DNA of 64,000 bases. Origin: Campylorhamphus procurvoides. Lineage: Eukaryota > Chordata > Aves > Passeriformes > Dendrocolaptidae. Shown here in pieces: positions 38,801 to 51,871 of this stretch. Numbering within the stretch: the stretch's first letter is position 1; each line of letters starts with the position of its first letter. The position numbers and the translations under genes are program-made. The DNA lies in contig WBMV01008576.1 of the NCBI GenBank assembly GCA_013396655.1, positions 355,115 to 419,114 on the forward strand, read 5' to 3'. Under the pieces are notes generated by a model. The model was given only the letters and a program-made list of their open reading frames with translations, was not told the DNA's origin and ran no database searches.

Positions 38801-41800
38801 CATACTTTGAAGGCTAATTTTTCTGTTATACAAACAAATCCTGTTTTATTACAGAAACTCAAAAAACAGATATGCATGGCTTATCTGTTTGTAGAAAATA
38901 CAGAGCCATAATCTCTGGTCAAGACTCCCCTAAAGTTTTGTTAGCTGTGTAAAATGACATTTATCCCCAAGGTGTAGCATTCCCACTCCTATTTCATTAT
39001 AACTATCACTAAATGATGATGAAGAAGCAGAAACCAAGTTCAGGGTCCTGGCCTACATCAGAGAAAGGATTATATAGCAGCACAGACAGAAACTTCCTAG
39101 AGGCCATTTCAGAGGGAACTCCTCACGCACTGCTGCATTTTCATATTCAGCTCCAATGCTTATAGGCAGTGTCTCTAAATTTTGGTAGTCTTTTTGTAAT
39201 AAGTATTACTTTATTGAACATATATTAGCTATGGATTTCTACTCAGCTACCTGATAGTTTTCACTTCCAGCTATCAGCTCTCATAAAATATTTCCCTCTC
39301 CAAGCCCTGTCACCTTAATAGGCCTTACATCTATTTGAGTACCTCACTCTCCCTAGAGAAATGCTGCTCAGCAAGCTACTCTGTATTCCCTCATAGCTTT
39401 CCTAAACTCATTACTAACTAGTGGTTTGGTAACCAACAACCCAAGCTCCTGTTAAAAGCAACCATCTCTCCTCATCACCAGCTAGCTGCCTCAGCAACAA
39501 CCCTCACTGGGGAAAATGTAGACTTCTCCTTATTGCTATTAGAAGCTTTTGAATACACTTCCATGATGGGAAAATCTGATCAGATGTGGGAGCAATCAAA
39601 GAGGCTGGATGGTTGCTCAGCCGTTTTCCAAAAGCCTATATGTAAGTTGCAAAATGATTATAGTAAAACCTACAAAACTTACAAGGGGAGGTTTGCTGCA
39701 GTAAACATTTTCTGGAAGATAAGCCTTGTTCTTCTGGTTAGAAGCCTCTAATTTCAGAGGTATATTTTAACTGGTTGTGGAGGGGCTTCCCAATTTTTGT
39801 GCTTATACCCAGAATAAGGCCATTTTGAAGTAAGCTTCAAAATTGTATAATTCTGAATTGTATAATTCAGGTCAAGTGTCAAAACCTACCCCTGAAAGAC
39901 AAACAACTGGAAATTGGTGTAAAAGTTCATCCAGTTCTGCTATGAATCCAAAAGTATCAACAACTTCCTGCAGCCGATCAAGAACTGATGGTTAAGTAGC
40001 ATATAAAGCCAGCCAGCTTTTCCTGCAATTCCTGTATTTTCCCAAGTTATTAAATTTCAACCTTTCTGTTGGAAACACTTCAGAAAATAAGAAATAACTT
40101 ATTCTCCAACTCCATTCATACAACTCTCCAACTGAATCTCCATCTCCCAAGTCATACCAATAGTAGCAAAAGTTGGACAGGGTTATCAAAATTTCATAGT
40201 ACTCCTACAAAACCCATAGGTTTAATTGATAGAACCATGTCTTTCATCTTTTATTGTGGAGGGGTTCTGGAATTTCATGATCACAACAGGCTTGTCAGAC
40301 ACAATGAAAGCGAAAGCCAAAGCCCAGCTAGAGAGTAGTGAAAAGCTATACAAACAAGCTTGAGCAATTCTATTCCTTGGTGCTTTAGTACTAGAAACAC
40401 TGTATTAAGCAATGACACCATTCCCTCGGGGTTCTGTCATCTAAAAAGCCTCAGTTATCCATGTTGAAAATAACAATGCCACACATTTGCAAATACTTGT
40501 GGAATCTGTGCAAACAGTGTACATATTTTCAGGTCTGTTTTTCAGACAAAGAAATGAGTTGGAAAAATATCTTCAGCCTTTTAAAACTGCCAAGAGTTCC
40601 TAGAGTTTATTTGTATGTGCATATTATTAATCAGTGGCACCATTAAGAGTTGCATGTAAGTTACACTTGCAATTCTATCAATAAAGTTTTGGGTCAGTGA
40701 ATGGAAGGTTAAATCGAGCACTTAGTAAAATACTGCAAGTCACAAAGAAAGCTCTGGAACCAAAAAAGAAGCTCTCCCATTCCCCAGTCCTGGGCCTCAA
40801 CCCCAGAATCCTTGCTCTGTACTTGACAGTCCTTTTTTTCAGAGCACAAAAAAGGAATCATTTCTGCAGCCGGAGAATCATGTTCACTCTTTTTCAAACA
40901 GTACATTTGCAATTCATCAGTTAACATTCTGCGTTAGATAATGAACCATTAACACCATTCACCTGCACTGTGATGAAAATGATATCTCCACTTGTTATTT
41001 GAATAGGCAACAAAAGAAACAGAGCCCATGTATGGTTTTAAATATCTATCTATCAGCTCACAGTGGCATGTCACAGCAAGAAGGCTGAACAAATATGGAA
41101 AAAATTGTTGTTTAATGGGGAGAAATACAGTGAAATTGTTTATAGTGGGGCAGTAAGTTCTTAGCAGCAAAGTAAATTACAAACAGATTTTTCAATGACA
41201 TTTTAAGACTTAATATTAGATTCTTATATACTGTTCAAAAATCAATTTTGCATGGAATTTCTGTGAGTGTTCCATTATTAATAAAGCAGCAGTAGGCAAC
41301 TGTGGCTGTGCTCTTGCAACAGCAACACCTGAGGGGGAAGAGTACTGCCACACATAATCCTCGCTTTAAAGGACTGAGCCCTGAACTCCTTGCCCAGTGA
41401 ATCTCTGACTGGGATTAAACCCTTATGCCATATATAATCAAAAGGATGTCAAAGGCTGGGGAGAAGGTGAATTATTGATATATCTCTGCAGGTTTTCACT
41501 TTACCTAACTCAAAGTAATTTGGCTTCTGTGGGCATTCAATTCATCTGCAACCTTGTACAATTAAATTCAGATGGAAATTCTCACAGAAACCAGTTAGAA
41601 AAATGTGTGAGAATCTGAAAAAAAAGTGCACATAGATACAGAAGGAATTTAAATTATTTCTCAATGTGCATATCAAATACCATTTTAAAGGCAAAGATGG
41701 TCACTATTTTTTACTGAACAAGTCAGCTTTTTTATCTAATTCACTCTGGCTGCTGCATTTTTACAAATCATATATGTACATGGCATGGTCCTGATTTCAG

Positions 41801-42523
41801 GAGAAATGATACTGGGATATCTTTATCCCAGTAATGTCATGTAATCCACATCTATCTTGAATTACAATTCTCACTGCGCACCTCATCTTCAATTTCTATA
41901 TACCTGAGAGTACTGCAGATCTCAGCTTTTTAGGACATACTGAAGCATATGTTTGAGTTTAAGCACATGTTTAAGTGCTTTCACAAACAGACTTGGAATG
42001 AGACTTTCACAATGAGGAGATGAAATGCAGAGCTAGATCCAAAATTTAGAAGATTAAAGTGCTTTAGGAAAGTTAGCAGACAGGAGAGACTGCTGTTGCC
42101 CTCAAAAACAACACTGATTAATTGCCCGAAGTTTATGTGACCTATGGTTTTCTTAGATTTCAAATGAAGAGTTAAATGCTCTTTCCTATACCCAGTGAAT
42201 TAACATCTGTAAAAGGAAACTGTATTTCCATACTGACCCCTATGTTTAGAAATTAGTAATGAAAATTTTCTAATAAAGGCCACTTGAATAAGAAATTTCA
42301 CATTCTAAAGAAAAATCATAGCCCAACATTACTGTATAGCATATTATATAATAGAGAAGTCTGTGTACCTTGATTGGCTTAAAGATGAAATCTGAACAGT
42401 GCCTAATGCAACCTAATTCATTGTCCAGAATTTATGAGACTCATCATCATTTAATTAACAATATAAATATTAAAAAACATTTTCTAATAAAATTTTATAA
42501 TTGTAATAAGACACTCCACTCTA
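35855..42523. other. Non-coding DNA, no gene seen
   Basis: No gene or transposon is recognised over this long stretch apart from the 30-base tandem duplication listed at 39841. All frames are under about 105 codons and have no domain or splice context. Scattered homeodomain cores around 37300-37500 are not dense enough to call. Confidence 0.55.
39841..39870. repeat. 15-bp tandem duplication
   Basis: The unit AATTGTATAATTCTG at 39841-39855 is repeated at 39856-39870 with one difference (A for T in the fourteenth position). Each unit contains a nearly palindromic core, so this may be a replication-slippage event at a small hairpin. Confidence 0.85.
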
Positions 42524-42592
42524 TGAATTATGGAGTATTAATTCACACCCAGTTGTGTTGAAACTGGGTGTGAATGAATAGATCATAATTCA
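42524..42592. repeat. 69-nt imperfect hairpin (miRNA- or MITE-like)
   Basis: A 14-bp perfect stem, ATTCACACCCAGTT (42541-42554) against AACTGGGTGTGAAT (42562-42575), closes a 7-base loop. Outward comes one mismatch (42540/42576), four more pairs (42536-42539/42577-42580), a 3x3 internal loop, and nine more pairs (42524-42532 TGAATTATG with 42584-42592). In total 27 pairs form in 31 stem positions with no G-U pair needed. Size and shape fit a small pre-miRNA hairpin, but equally a short palindromic transposon remnant or a recent inverted duplication. The near-perfect pairing means it is young or under constraint. No transcription evidence is visible. Confidence 0.85.
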
Positions 42593-43225
42593 CGACTTGT
42601 CATGTCCTAGTGCTGAAAATAAAAATGCAGACAAAATAAAATGGAATAATACCTTGCAGAGACAAATTAGCTAAAATTCAAGTTATTAATATAATTTATT
42701 GTTCCAGCTTTTTATTAACCAGATTTGCACATACTGTGTGATGCCTAATCTCATAGTCCTTACTCATGGAATAAGTCTTTTGCAGCAGACAGTGATGTGA
42801 TGGTGGTGACCTCAGAGATCTTGCCAGGAACACTCGTAGACATGCTGATATTTGCACAAGCCAAGAACTTGGCAAATTAACTTAATGAGCAATTTTTACT
42901 GGTGAAAGGACTCCAAAACAATGGTTCTTAACAACTAATTAGGCTGAATGACATGTTTTCATAAATTCAAATAATAAATTGATTTGTCAAAATTACAATT
43001 TAACCACAATGATTCAAGAATCTTAGTAGAACCAGACTAATATTTGTAGTCAAAAACGGGAATAAAAACCCTAGAAACTCAAAATGTATTTCCACTTTCT
43101 AACTGGAAATTTTTGATTTTTCACTTCAAATTCATGTTTACTTTTAATTGGTAAATATTTTTAACAAGTGTTGATGCTAAGTAAAGTATTTTCACTTGGT
43201 CTGTCATGCTGAATGTTGGTTATTT
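42593..43225. other. Non-coding DNA, no gene seen
   Basis: AT-rich unique sequence between the hairpin and the CR1 fragment. Nothing recognised. Confidence 0.6.
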
Positions 43226-43450
43226 CATAGAATCATTAGGGTTGGAAAAGACCTCCAATATCATTGACTCTACCCTTTGACCAAACACCACCGTGTCAAC
43301 CAAACCACAGTACTAAGTGCCATATCCAGTCATTTCTTGAACACTTCCAGGGATGGTAACTCCAGCCACTTCCTTGGGCACCTTTCAATGCCTGGCCACT
43401 CCTTCAGTGAAGAAAATTCCCCTGATGTCCAGCCTGGTTCTGGCAAGAAA
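43226..43450 (-). mobile_element. CR1 LINE 3' fragment, younger type
   Basis: The plus strand starts catagaatcattagggttgg. It follows the CR1 3' UTR and adjacent segment through gaccaaacaccaccgtgtca, agtgccatatccagtc, cttgaacacttccagggatg and gaaaattcccctgatgtcca, where similarity fades. The sense strand is minus, with the 3' end at 43226. About 225 bases remain, so it is 5'-truncated and retains no working reverse transcriptase. It is the longest CR1 copy here. The overlapping 60-70 codon frames inside it are not genes. Confidence 0.9.
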
Positions 43451-44472
43451 ATGGACGGTTTGCTCATACATGTTTAAAAGACTTAATAAGCACAAAGCTT
43501 TCAGAGGCTTAAGTTGTGTGAATATTAGAGATGCTTGAATTTGAATCAAGGTCAGTCCCGGATATCAGCTATCCAGTTCTGGAATAGCTGATGTAAAGTT
43601 CTGTCTAAGTTGAGATAAAATAGAGTGATCCAGTCAGTTTCACAAAAGTTCCTTAGTGTGCATCCCTTGTCTAGGTGCAAGATGGAATGTTGAAATACTG
43701 TAAATCCAAAACAAATTAAGAGGAATTTGAACTTTATTCTTGTTCTCAGTGAGTATAATAATTCTATCTCTGCTCCACAAGGGCCACGAGAGATAGTGTC
43801 TCTCAAATACCATGGATTCTTTGCACAATGTTATCCACGTACCCAAGCATTTGCACTGATGACAAATGACTGGACATGCCTCCATCCCACAGTGGACTCC
43901 ATTTTAGCCACATGATGGGGCATTTCCTGTCACATTATAGAGAAGGGTGTTAGGGACCCTGGGGAGACAATTCAGATTGTAAGAAGAATTCAGCTGCTTG
44001 CAATCCACTTTCTACACATCTGATTAATTCCAGGAAGGGCGACACAGAACAAACAATGGGACAAAACCCTATTTTCTGTTGGACCAGATCCAATTATGAC
44101 CCATAAACTGACAAAATATGCTACAGACCCAGTTCCCAAAGACATGTTTCTTACCACAGGAAACCTCCCTATTGCCCTTCCTCTCCAGTCATTGCTAGTT
44201 CTTATGCCATTTCCCAGTGATCTGCTCTGCTTGTCTCTCCAAAGGCTCTGAAATAGCTGGTACTGATAATATTTACAGACAACTGTGTGGCTACTATAAC
44301 TGTAAATCTCTATCCCACTTACCCCAAGCAAATAATTTGATGCAAACTAGAAAATGCAGAGGAATGGATTACATTAATTCAGTGATAACTCAGTTCTTGT
44401 TCAAACTTATCTGACATATGAGAAGAGAGAACAACATTGGCTCTTTGTATTATTAGAGTGGCTGAACATCAA
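43451..44472. other. Non-coding DNA, no gene seen
   Basis: Overlapping frames on both strands (43552-43915, 43990-44414) with no recognisable domain. No further transposon sequence is recognised. Confidence 0.55.
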
Positions 44473-44544
44473 GGGTGAAATCTTGGCCCTTGCAAAATTA
44501 GTGGGAAATTTGCCATTGACTTCAATGAAGCCAGGATTTGACCC
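44473..44544. mobile_element. 72-bp palindromic MITE-like ancient element
   Basis: The ends are inverted copies: GGGTGAAATCTTGG at the left and, in reverse complement, GGGTCAAATCCTGG at the right, 12 of 14 matching. The interior contains tgccattgacttcaatgaag, part of a palindromic motif that I recall as frequent in turtle, crocodile and bird genomes. No transposase is present, so it would be a non-autonomous DNA-transposon relic. Sharing with reptiles implies great age. The family name is not certain to me. Flanking target duplications are not obvious. Confidence 0.65.
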
Positions 44545-47500
44545 TGGGTCAACACAGTTCCCATATGTGCTTCCATAAAGAAAATTAGGAATGATTTGTC
44601 TGACAGCATATGGAATCCATTTATGCATTATGAAGGAGATTATTATTTAAAATGGAAGATAAATGTAAATTAACTATTATATTCCATCATATATTTGCAC
44701 ATATCAAATATAGGCCATGGGAATGAGAATCCATTATGTTCCCTTCTTTTTCTCAGTGTTAGGTAAGAGCTTAAAAAACTTTTTGGGGAAGAGACTTACA
44801 GGACAGAGGAAAGATAACCAGTAACCTATGAAATTCTTAACAGGTTTTATGATACAACCCAGGTTGCCTGAGCTCTGGATTTCCTGTTGCCTGTCAGTTT
44901 AAATGGATCTCTAACATTGCTTTAATGTCAGGTTTTCTGTTTGTGAATGAATTTTACTATTAAAAGAAATATATTTGAAGAATTAAGACTAGAGAAAAAG
45001 CCGAAAAAGGGAATCTCATCCCTCGTGGCTCTGTACTGCCTGACCTTTCCCACCAGAAAAATTATTCAACTTCTTTGGAAACATGGCTCAGTGCCATCTC
45101 TGCTGCAGACATGGTTTCACACTAACTTGGAGCTGTGCCACGAGGAACCTCTGGCTTATTATACAGGACGGATGCCAGACAAACTGGCTGAGGTGTGGTT
45201 GGGTTTTATGGACTTTCAATTTGAAAGTTATGCTATACATAATGTGATTAGATCTGACTGGAATGTTATTCCTTATTTTGTTTTATTGAAGTTTAATTGT
45301 TTCCTTATTCCTCTGTCATCTCTCCATTTGACTAACACTTGTGTATCACTGGTAAGATGCAATACTCAGCATGGCTTTTTCTTTATACACTACTGCTCTT
45401 TGGACCCTTTTTTGTTCCCTCAAAGAAAGAGAGAAAGAAAGAAATTATTCAAAAAGCAAATTCCTTTCTAAGGTCAGCCCTAAACTTTTTGCTGAAATTC
45501 TGTCTGCAGCAAATGTTTTACCTGAAAGAGGTGAACAAACATAAACCATCAATCACACAAACAGACCTCGTTCTCCCTAGGCTTGTGTAGCTTAGATGGC
45601 CACTGCAATCAGTTTTTAGCCCCTAATTGGGCATTCTGATTTTCACAGATTGCTGCAAACATCCCACAGAGCTTCATTGTCTCTGAACAGGTGCAGTGAC
45701 CACACAGTTTGATCAAAATATAAGGACCTCCATTTACACAGGTTTTTATGTTGGCATCAAATTTACTACCATTTAAATATGTTATACTTGTCATATTCCA
45801 GTATAGCAACCTAGTTTGACAAGAAAAGCTTCTAAAGGTGAATTATTTACTTCTGTGCAATTTGGTGCCAGAAACACGTTATGAGGATAAATTATATAAA
45901 GTTTACAGATACTCAAAATTTCTAATGAGTGACTAGTTATAATGTCTTTGTTTAACTCAAGTGCCACTTTACCTCATGTGCTCCTCCTACTAGCAGTGAT
46001 CAGTTGGACATGCCATCACATGGCATGGGTTGTCTTAAGCTACACCACAGCCCTCTACCTCTTGTAAGGTCAGGTCGGCACAGGCCATTACTATTTTACC
46101 TATATATGTGTTATTCCGTTCCACCTGAAGTAAATAACTTTCAAGGATTATTGACAGGTGATTACCAATGGAAAACTTTATGATTTGATCTTGTACATAC
46201 ATGTGTCTTGTCCACACTTCCAAAAACCTTCCAAAGCCTTTGCAACCCAAAGGCTTTGTGGTTACAAAACTAATCCTCAGCTCTAAAGTTTACTCAAGTA
46301 CATCTAACCTTAAAAGCTTTTTCCCAAGAAAGCTAGAGAAATTCATTTAGGATGTACATTTTTATACCTCTTAGCCCATTGTGCTTCATGCACTTCTCAA
46401 TTCTTTTTCGATGAAGGTGAGACCTAGAGTGGCTCAACAGTAAATAAGGCATACTTTCCCTAAATGGACAGAAAGACAGTTGGTCAGATGGTTCAACACT
46501 AGTTAATGAAATTTTCTTTTCTAAGAAGACAATAATTTCAAAAAGCCAGGTTTGCTGTGCCACTGGAACAGAAGTTACAGAATTAAGTTGGGCTGTCCTT
46601 GACCATGTTTTCTCAGAGAGCTAATGCTGACTTGGGGGCAGAGAGAGAGATGGCAGAATTTTAGGTTGTGTTTTGGTGTTGTCAGGTTTTTTGTTTTGTT
46701 TCAGTTTGTTTTGTTTTAATTCAAAGATCTTCCTCTTCTGTAGCACTACAGAGGTAAAAATGTATTTTAAAGTCAAGTTGTATGCTTATAAGTTAACCTA
46801 CTTACTTACATATCTTACATTATGTTAGAGATGTCTATATAAAAGCCTGCACAGCCTTGTTTTGAACATTCGGTGTCAGCACTAGCAAAACATGGGCTAA
46901 TATGTAGTCTTTGCCATTGTTCAGTTCAATTCCGAGTACTATTGTTCCTTGCCTATAATGTCCATCATTTTCATATCTCTGCTTTTCTCTTTCTTCTCAG
47001 TGCTCTGTGGCCTTGCTTTACTATTCAACTAAGTAGGGGAGCCAGAAGGATGCTTTATCAGCAACAATAATTTCAAATGAACATTAACATACCTATTTCC
47101 TGCCTGTACTGCCTTCTCTCCTCCCTACTGCTATGATTTATTAAAATAACTTTGATTGACCCCTGCCTTCTATTGGAGAGTATCAGATGGACTCAGCAGT
47201 TTGCTGTAACACCGTTCCTTCAGTAAACACAAGAAATACTCCAGTCTTTCTTGAGAAATCAGTCACTGGTTTGAGAAGTAGAAATGTCTTTTCTGGGGCT
47301 ATGAAGTTCCAAGTAGTCACGGTATGCAGGACAGTGCCAGCAGCAAAATTGCTACGAGGTCATGGATTTGTTAAAATATATGTTGTTTTCTATCCAAACC
47401 TCAAATGACATTAAACCAAAGTTCTTGCTGTCACTTTGCATTAAGTCTTAGACCAAATAAGAAAGGCAGAGCTGAGGAGTAGAAGACAAGTAGGGAAAAC

Positions 47501-50500
47501 CAGAGACACTGTGTAAGATAAATTTTAGTGACAGGGAAAAAAAGTATTTGAATGGCTGGATGAAACAGGAGAAATGCAGACTGAACTGTAAGCTATAAAG
47601 ATTTGTCTCAGCTTTGAGAACTAATAATTACCTCAGCACTAATAGACCTTATTTGTCCCACCTGGGGCCTTCATAGACCCCTTTCCACAGGCTCAGGAGA
47701 TCCACTTAAGCCCAGGTCTGGGCACCCTCTCCTTTCCTAAGGTACACTGTATGTGTACTTTTCTCCAGATGCACACCTGAATTGTTGCTCAAATCTCTCA
47801 GACTGACTTTCATCTTGACCAGTTACTTTGCTTTTGCCTTGGTCATCACTGGTCTATCAAGAGGACCTATTACTGTCACCCTTTCCTGCAGTTTTCTGGC
47901 TCAGGCACTGTACAACTTGGTCCTGTCAGTGAAGTCATTGCCTGGACTCTGTTCTGACCATCCCTGGCTTCCTCATCCCCGAGGGATGCCCTTGTCGGAC
48001 GCCAAGTTCACCCTGCTGCAATAGAAAAGGAGGAGTTCTCCTCTGAGAATGCACCCTGGAGGAGAACCAATAAAGGAATGCTACATATTTGAGAAGAGGA
48101 AGGAAAAGAGCTATGCTTCCCACTCTATTTCATCTCCTCCAATCCCTGTTTAGAGTCAGAAAGATCTTCCTTGCAAGGATGCGAAATGCTTTTCATGAAT
48201 TTCTGAAAGGAAGGCAAAGGTAATTGTACACTCCTGGAGTCTCCATATTGCTGGCAGTCATGCAAAAAAGTTACTGGCAAACTGCATGGGAAAGCATACA
48301 GTAAAGATACGCCAAGAAGTAAAAATAAAAAATAATGAGAGTTCAGACTTACTCAGTTTCCATATTATCAGAAATTTTAGCCAACAAGACATCATTACTT
48401 ACCTGATGTTGGATTTACAGTAGCATATCAGCCTTTACACCAAGCCCCTGTCAGATATTATAATTATATGCTTCCATCTAAAAAAACCCCACAAACACAA
48501 AAACCTCCAGACACAATAAACCCCCACACACTCACACTGTGATTTGAGGTTCATTGCTTTCATAGAGAGAAGGGAATAGTCAGGAAGATGTCAGAAACTG
48601 AAGCTGTATAAAGAATGTATTTTAACTAAAATCTAAGTATACCACATATGAACTGGGAAGGAGGCTTGAACTTGACTGGTAGTTCTGCAGGTTATATTGT
48701 CGTGCTAAATAGGCTGACCATAAGTAAGCATAAGGAGATCCTTACAGCTTATTATAGATGTGAAAAAATAAAGATCAGAAGATGGCAGTGATAAGAGAGC
48801 TCCACCTCTTTCAGCTCAAGCAAAGACGCTTTACTTTTCTAACTGATGGTAAAATAGAAATGGAAAAACATTCAGATCAACTCTGACTGAAGGAGAAAAA
48901 AAAAAGAGGATATTGTTAGTGTCTTTTGGCACAGGTCAAGTCCGTAGAATTCTCTCCCCATGAGATGTGAAGTGGCTGCACAACTACTCTGAAATAGTTT
49001 TTATGGCATTTGGAAGTTGTTCTAAGGCTTAGTCAACTAAGGGCTCATGCTTGGGTCTGTGGACCTCCATTGGCATGGAAATACTGGTCATGTCTCTCCT
49101 GGCCTATCCTCATTCCAAACATCCTTCTATACATTCAAGTGACACTATGTTCCATTCCATTTATTTTGTAAAAGCCAAAAGTTTTGACCAGAATGTGCGA
49201 GGGCTCTGTACTTTTATCCAACTCAGACCTTAGCACACAACACACAAGATAGAAAGAGCTGAAATTACTTGTTTGCTTCTTTTATGAAAAACAAAAGAGT
49301 TCACAGCTGTTGATCTGTCAGTCATTTTCCCTGTTAAATGTCATCATATATCTGAGGTTACTAATATTGCAGTATCCAAGTAAGATTTGAAATAAAAAAA
49401 TTTTAAAAAAGCATATGTTTAACAGACAGTCCTAATTTATGCCCAGCCTCCTTAAAGCAGCCTTTTCCCTCTCTCCCCAGATAATTTTCTCTGTTGTTCG
49501 CCCTGTCACCTGTCATTGCAAACATAAATCCTGTTTCCTTTCTCACAGAAGCTAATGAAGCTTGATTAAAAAAGATATGGAATCTAAAAATAGTACTTCC
49601 AAGGTCTACAATCTCTGTATTGAGTGCATGTACCCAAAGGAAGGACTAATGTAAATGGCAGTGACTGGGATACCCTTCTGCTCCTGGCTAGGGCCCACTC
49701 TTCCTACAAAGATAAATATTCCAGAATTTATTTACCTCTTTTTGATTGTTCTGATTGATATTTATTTCAAGAGAATGCTGCTCTGGGTACACACTGTTTA
49801 GAAATATGACTTAGAAAGTAAAATAGAAACCAAAAAATTAAATAGCCAAGATGCTCATTTTTCAGACAAACATACTTGAAAGATGTTCTATCACATTCTG
49901 TCCTCTGTGGCCAGATTAATTGGTGTTTTAAAATAATGAATATTCCTAGCAATTCCTGTGTAAATTCTTAACTTGCTCTACAAACCCTCGCACTAGGTGT
50001 CCATTCATGTTCACATGCTGGCAATATAGAGAGCTCTTCATAATTTTTTGCTAAACATTCTCAGAATAGATTAGTCTCTCTGTTCACTTTGTCTCAAACC
50101 AGAAGCCTTATCCAAGCAGTTTCTCATGAGCTGAGATTATTGTGATGTTTAAGACTTACCACATAGTATATTCAGGTTTGTGCTTTTAATTTACTGTGTA
50201 GTTATTTTAATACTTTAACATCAAACTCTATCAATATAGTTGCATGCATTCCCATTCCAATAATACAAAACAATCAGCCATATATTGCTTTTCCTATTTT
50301 TCTAAAATGATTATATTTACATACTATGAGTTCATCAACAGAACTCTCAATAGCAAGAGATTAGGGGAAAAAATTGATACAACTAATGAAATAATGACAG
50401 TGAAATCATTCCCTCAAAGAACTGCATTTTTTGGTAAAGTTTTGCTATGTGGTGAAGCAAAACTACAGCTGTCAAAAATATGGCATCCTAACCCCTTTAA

Positions 50501-51540
50501 CAAATTTTAAAAAAACCATCTGCAGGCAATGCAGTGCAGATAAACAGATGTTGCAGAAGTACAAAGCCCAGAGAAGAAAAAAAGGTTTGACAGTTCTAAG
50601 GTTTATATGTCTGAAAAAAGATAACATATGTTTCTCCAATGAAAAAAGCCTGGGAAATGTAACAATTGCTAATGTTTATAAATAGCTATTGAATTACTAA
50701 CACACAGTTAATACCTGCATTCATTATTGTTTTGAGTTTCCTAAGGAACAGTAAGTAGATCAATTAGAGAGGACTACAAGTTCAGCATCTTTCTGTGTAG
50801 CATTAGTTGTTTAGTTTAACTGAGGAAGGTCCCTACACTATCTTTAATCTGCTTGTGGGGTTTTTCTTCCTCTGTCCAAGAACTCCTCTCATTAAAGTGA
50901 ACTCTTTTGAAATATGCAACACTGGCTACCTTAGTCCCACTTACTAATGGTCCTGAATTGATTCTTAATTAGTTGCAGTTTTGGTCAGAATCCCATTAAA
51001 ATAGCTGAGTGCTCCAACAGGAAAGAAGAAAAAGCTGGTATTCTGCTGTGAGCTGCTGAGACTGGGGGTGAGCTTGCACCCACAATGGCAAAATGCACTG
51101 ACATTCAAATCACGCTCTGTGTCCTGGTTTGAACAGAAGCCTTCATACTGTAATTTATCCTCCATCTATAAAATATGATGAAGAAATGCAACCAGACGCT
51201 GTTAGAAAAATTGTATTATTCCACTACTCTTCCAGTCTCTTCTTATGGAAAACAAAGGATACTAACTCAGAAAAATATGAAAGCTTTTCAAAAAATAACT
51301 AATTTTTTTCTGTATGATTCTAATTGCTGTGTATTTTCTAATCTTCTGTTTATATCCTAGAAAGCCTCTGGGAAACTAAAGAGTATATTTTCATGTTTTT
51401 CTTCCAAATTTATATTTGCTATGAACTGCAGCATATTTTTGTTAATGAAGTGAATCAGTGGTCATTGTACAGCTATTGCTTTATGATTTGAGTTTAATTA
51501 TAGAAAAGTGAGGCATCAAGAAAACATGCTATTCTAAAGC
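44545..51540. other. Non-coding DNA with a chance long frame
   Basis: The longest frame in the window (174 codons, plus, 44947-45471) lies here. Its predicted protein is a mix of hydrophobic runs and a basic tail made by a GAAA-type repeat. It has no domain, signal or splice context, so I treat it as chance. A TTTTG-type run lies at 46687-46717. Nothing else is recognised. Confidence 0.55.
46687..46717. repeat. (TTTTG)n-type low-complexity tract
   Basis: Irregular TTTTG and TTTG units over about 30 bases, related in composition to the other CAAA/TTTG tracts in the window. Confidence 0.75.
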
Positions 51541-51541
51541 A

Positions 51542-51871
51542 CTATCTGGAGCAAGTATCCATGTTGTTAGGGAATAGTGATGTCACATGAGCAGCTTTTG
51601 TATTCAGCAGCAATAATTCACTGCCTGCATGGGGGGAATTGATCCCAGCAATGGTATCCCCAAAGGAGCCTCCACTAGGAATGGGCTCACATACTTTGAT
51701 CTGTAGATTAACATGAGTAGGATCACAAGCCTTTGTCTCTTGTAAACATCGTATGTCCCTAAATTTGTATCCAGCAAAAGGCTGAGTCTTGTGTTTATTT
51801 GGGTAATGAATTGCAGTAATTAATGCATGCATTGATTCTTCTACTGAGTCTCCCCTAAAGGCCATTTCCAT
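51542..51871 (-). promoter_or_regulatory. Regulatory-looking stretch with a 109-codon open frame
   Basis: Two readings compete. As regulatory DNA, it carries TGTTTAT (forkhead) at 51792-51798, TAATTAAT at 51817-51824 and the palindrome ATGCATGCAT at 51823-51832, a POU/homeodomain-rich core typical of vertebrate enhancers. As coding DNA, the minus frame of 109 codons has a mixed, protein-like composition with charged and cysteine residues, though I recognise no domain. No strong splice sites bound it. I favour the regulatory reading because the motif cluster lies inside the open frame. Confidence 0.35.

Noticed and set aside
44947..45471. Longest open frame in the window (174 codons, plus strand)
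   Set aside because: No domain, no splice context, and the C-terminal basic run comes from a GAAA-type simple repeat. One such frame is within chance expectation for this length and base composition.
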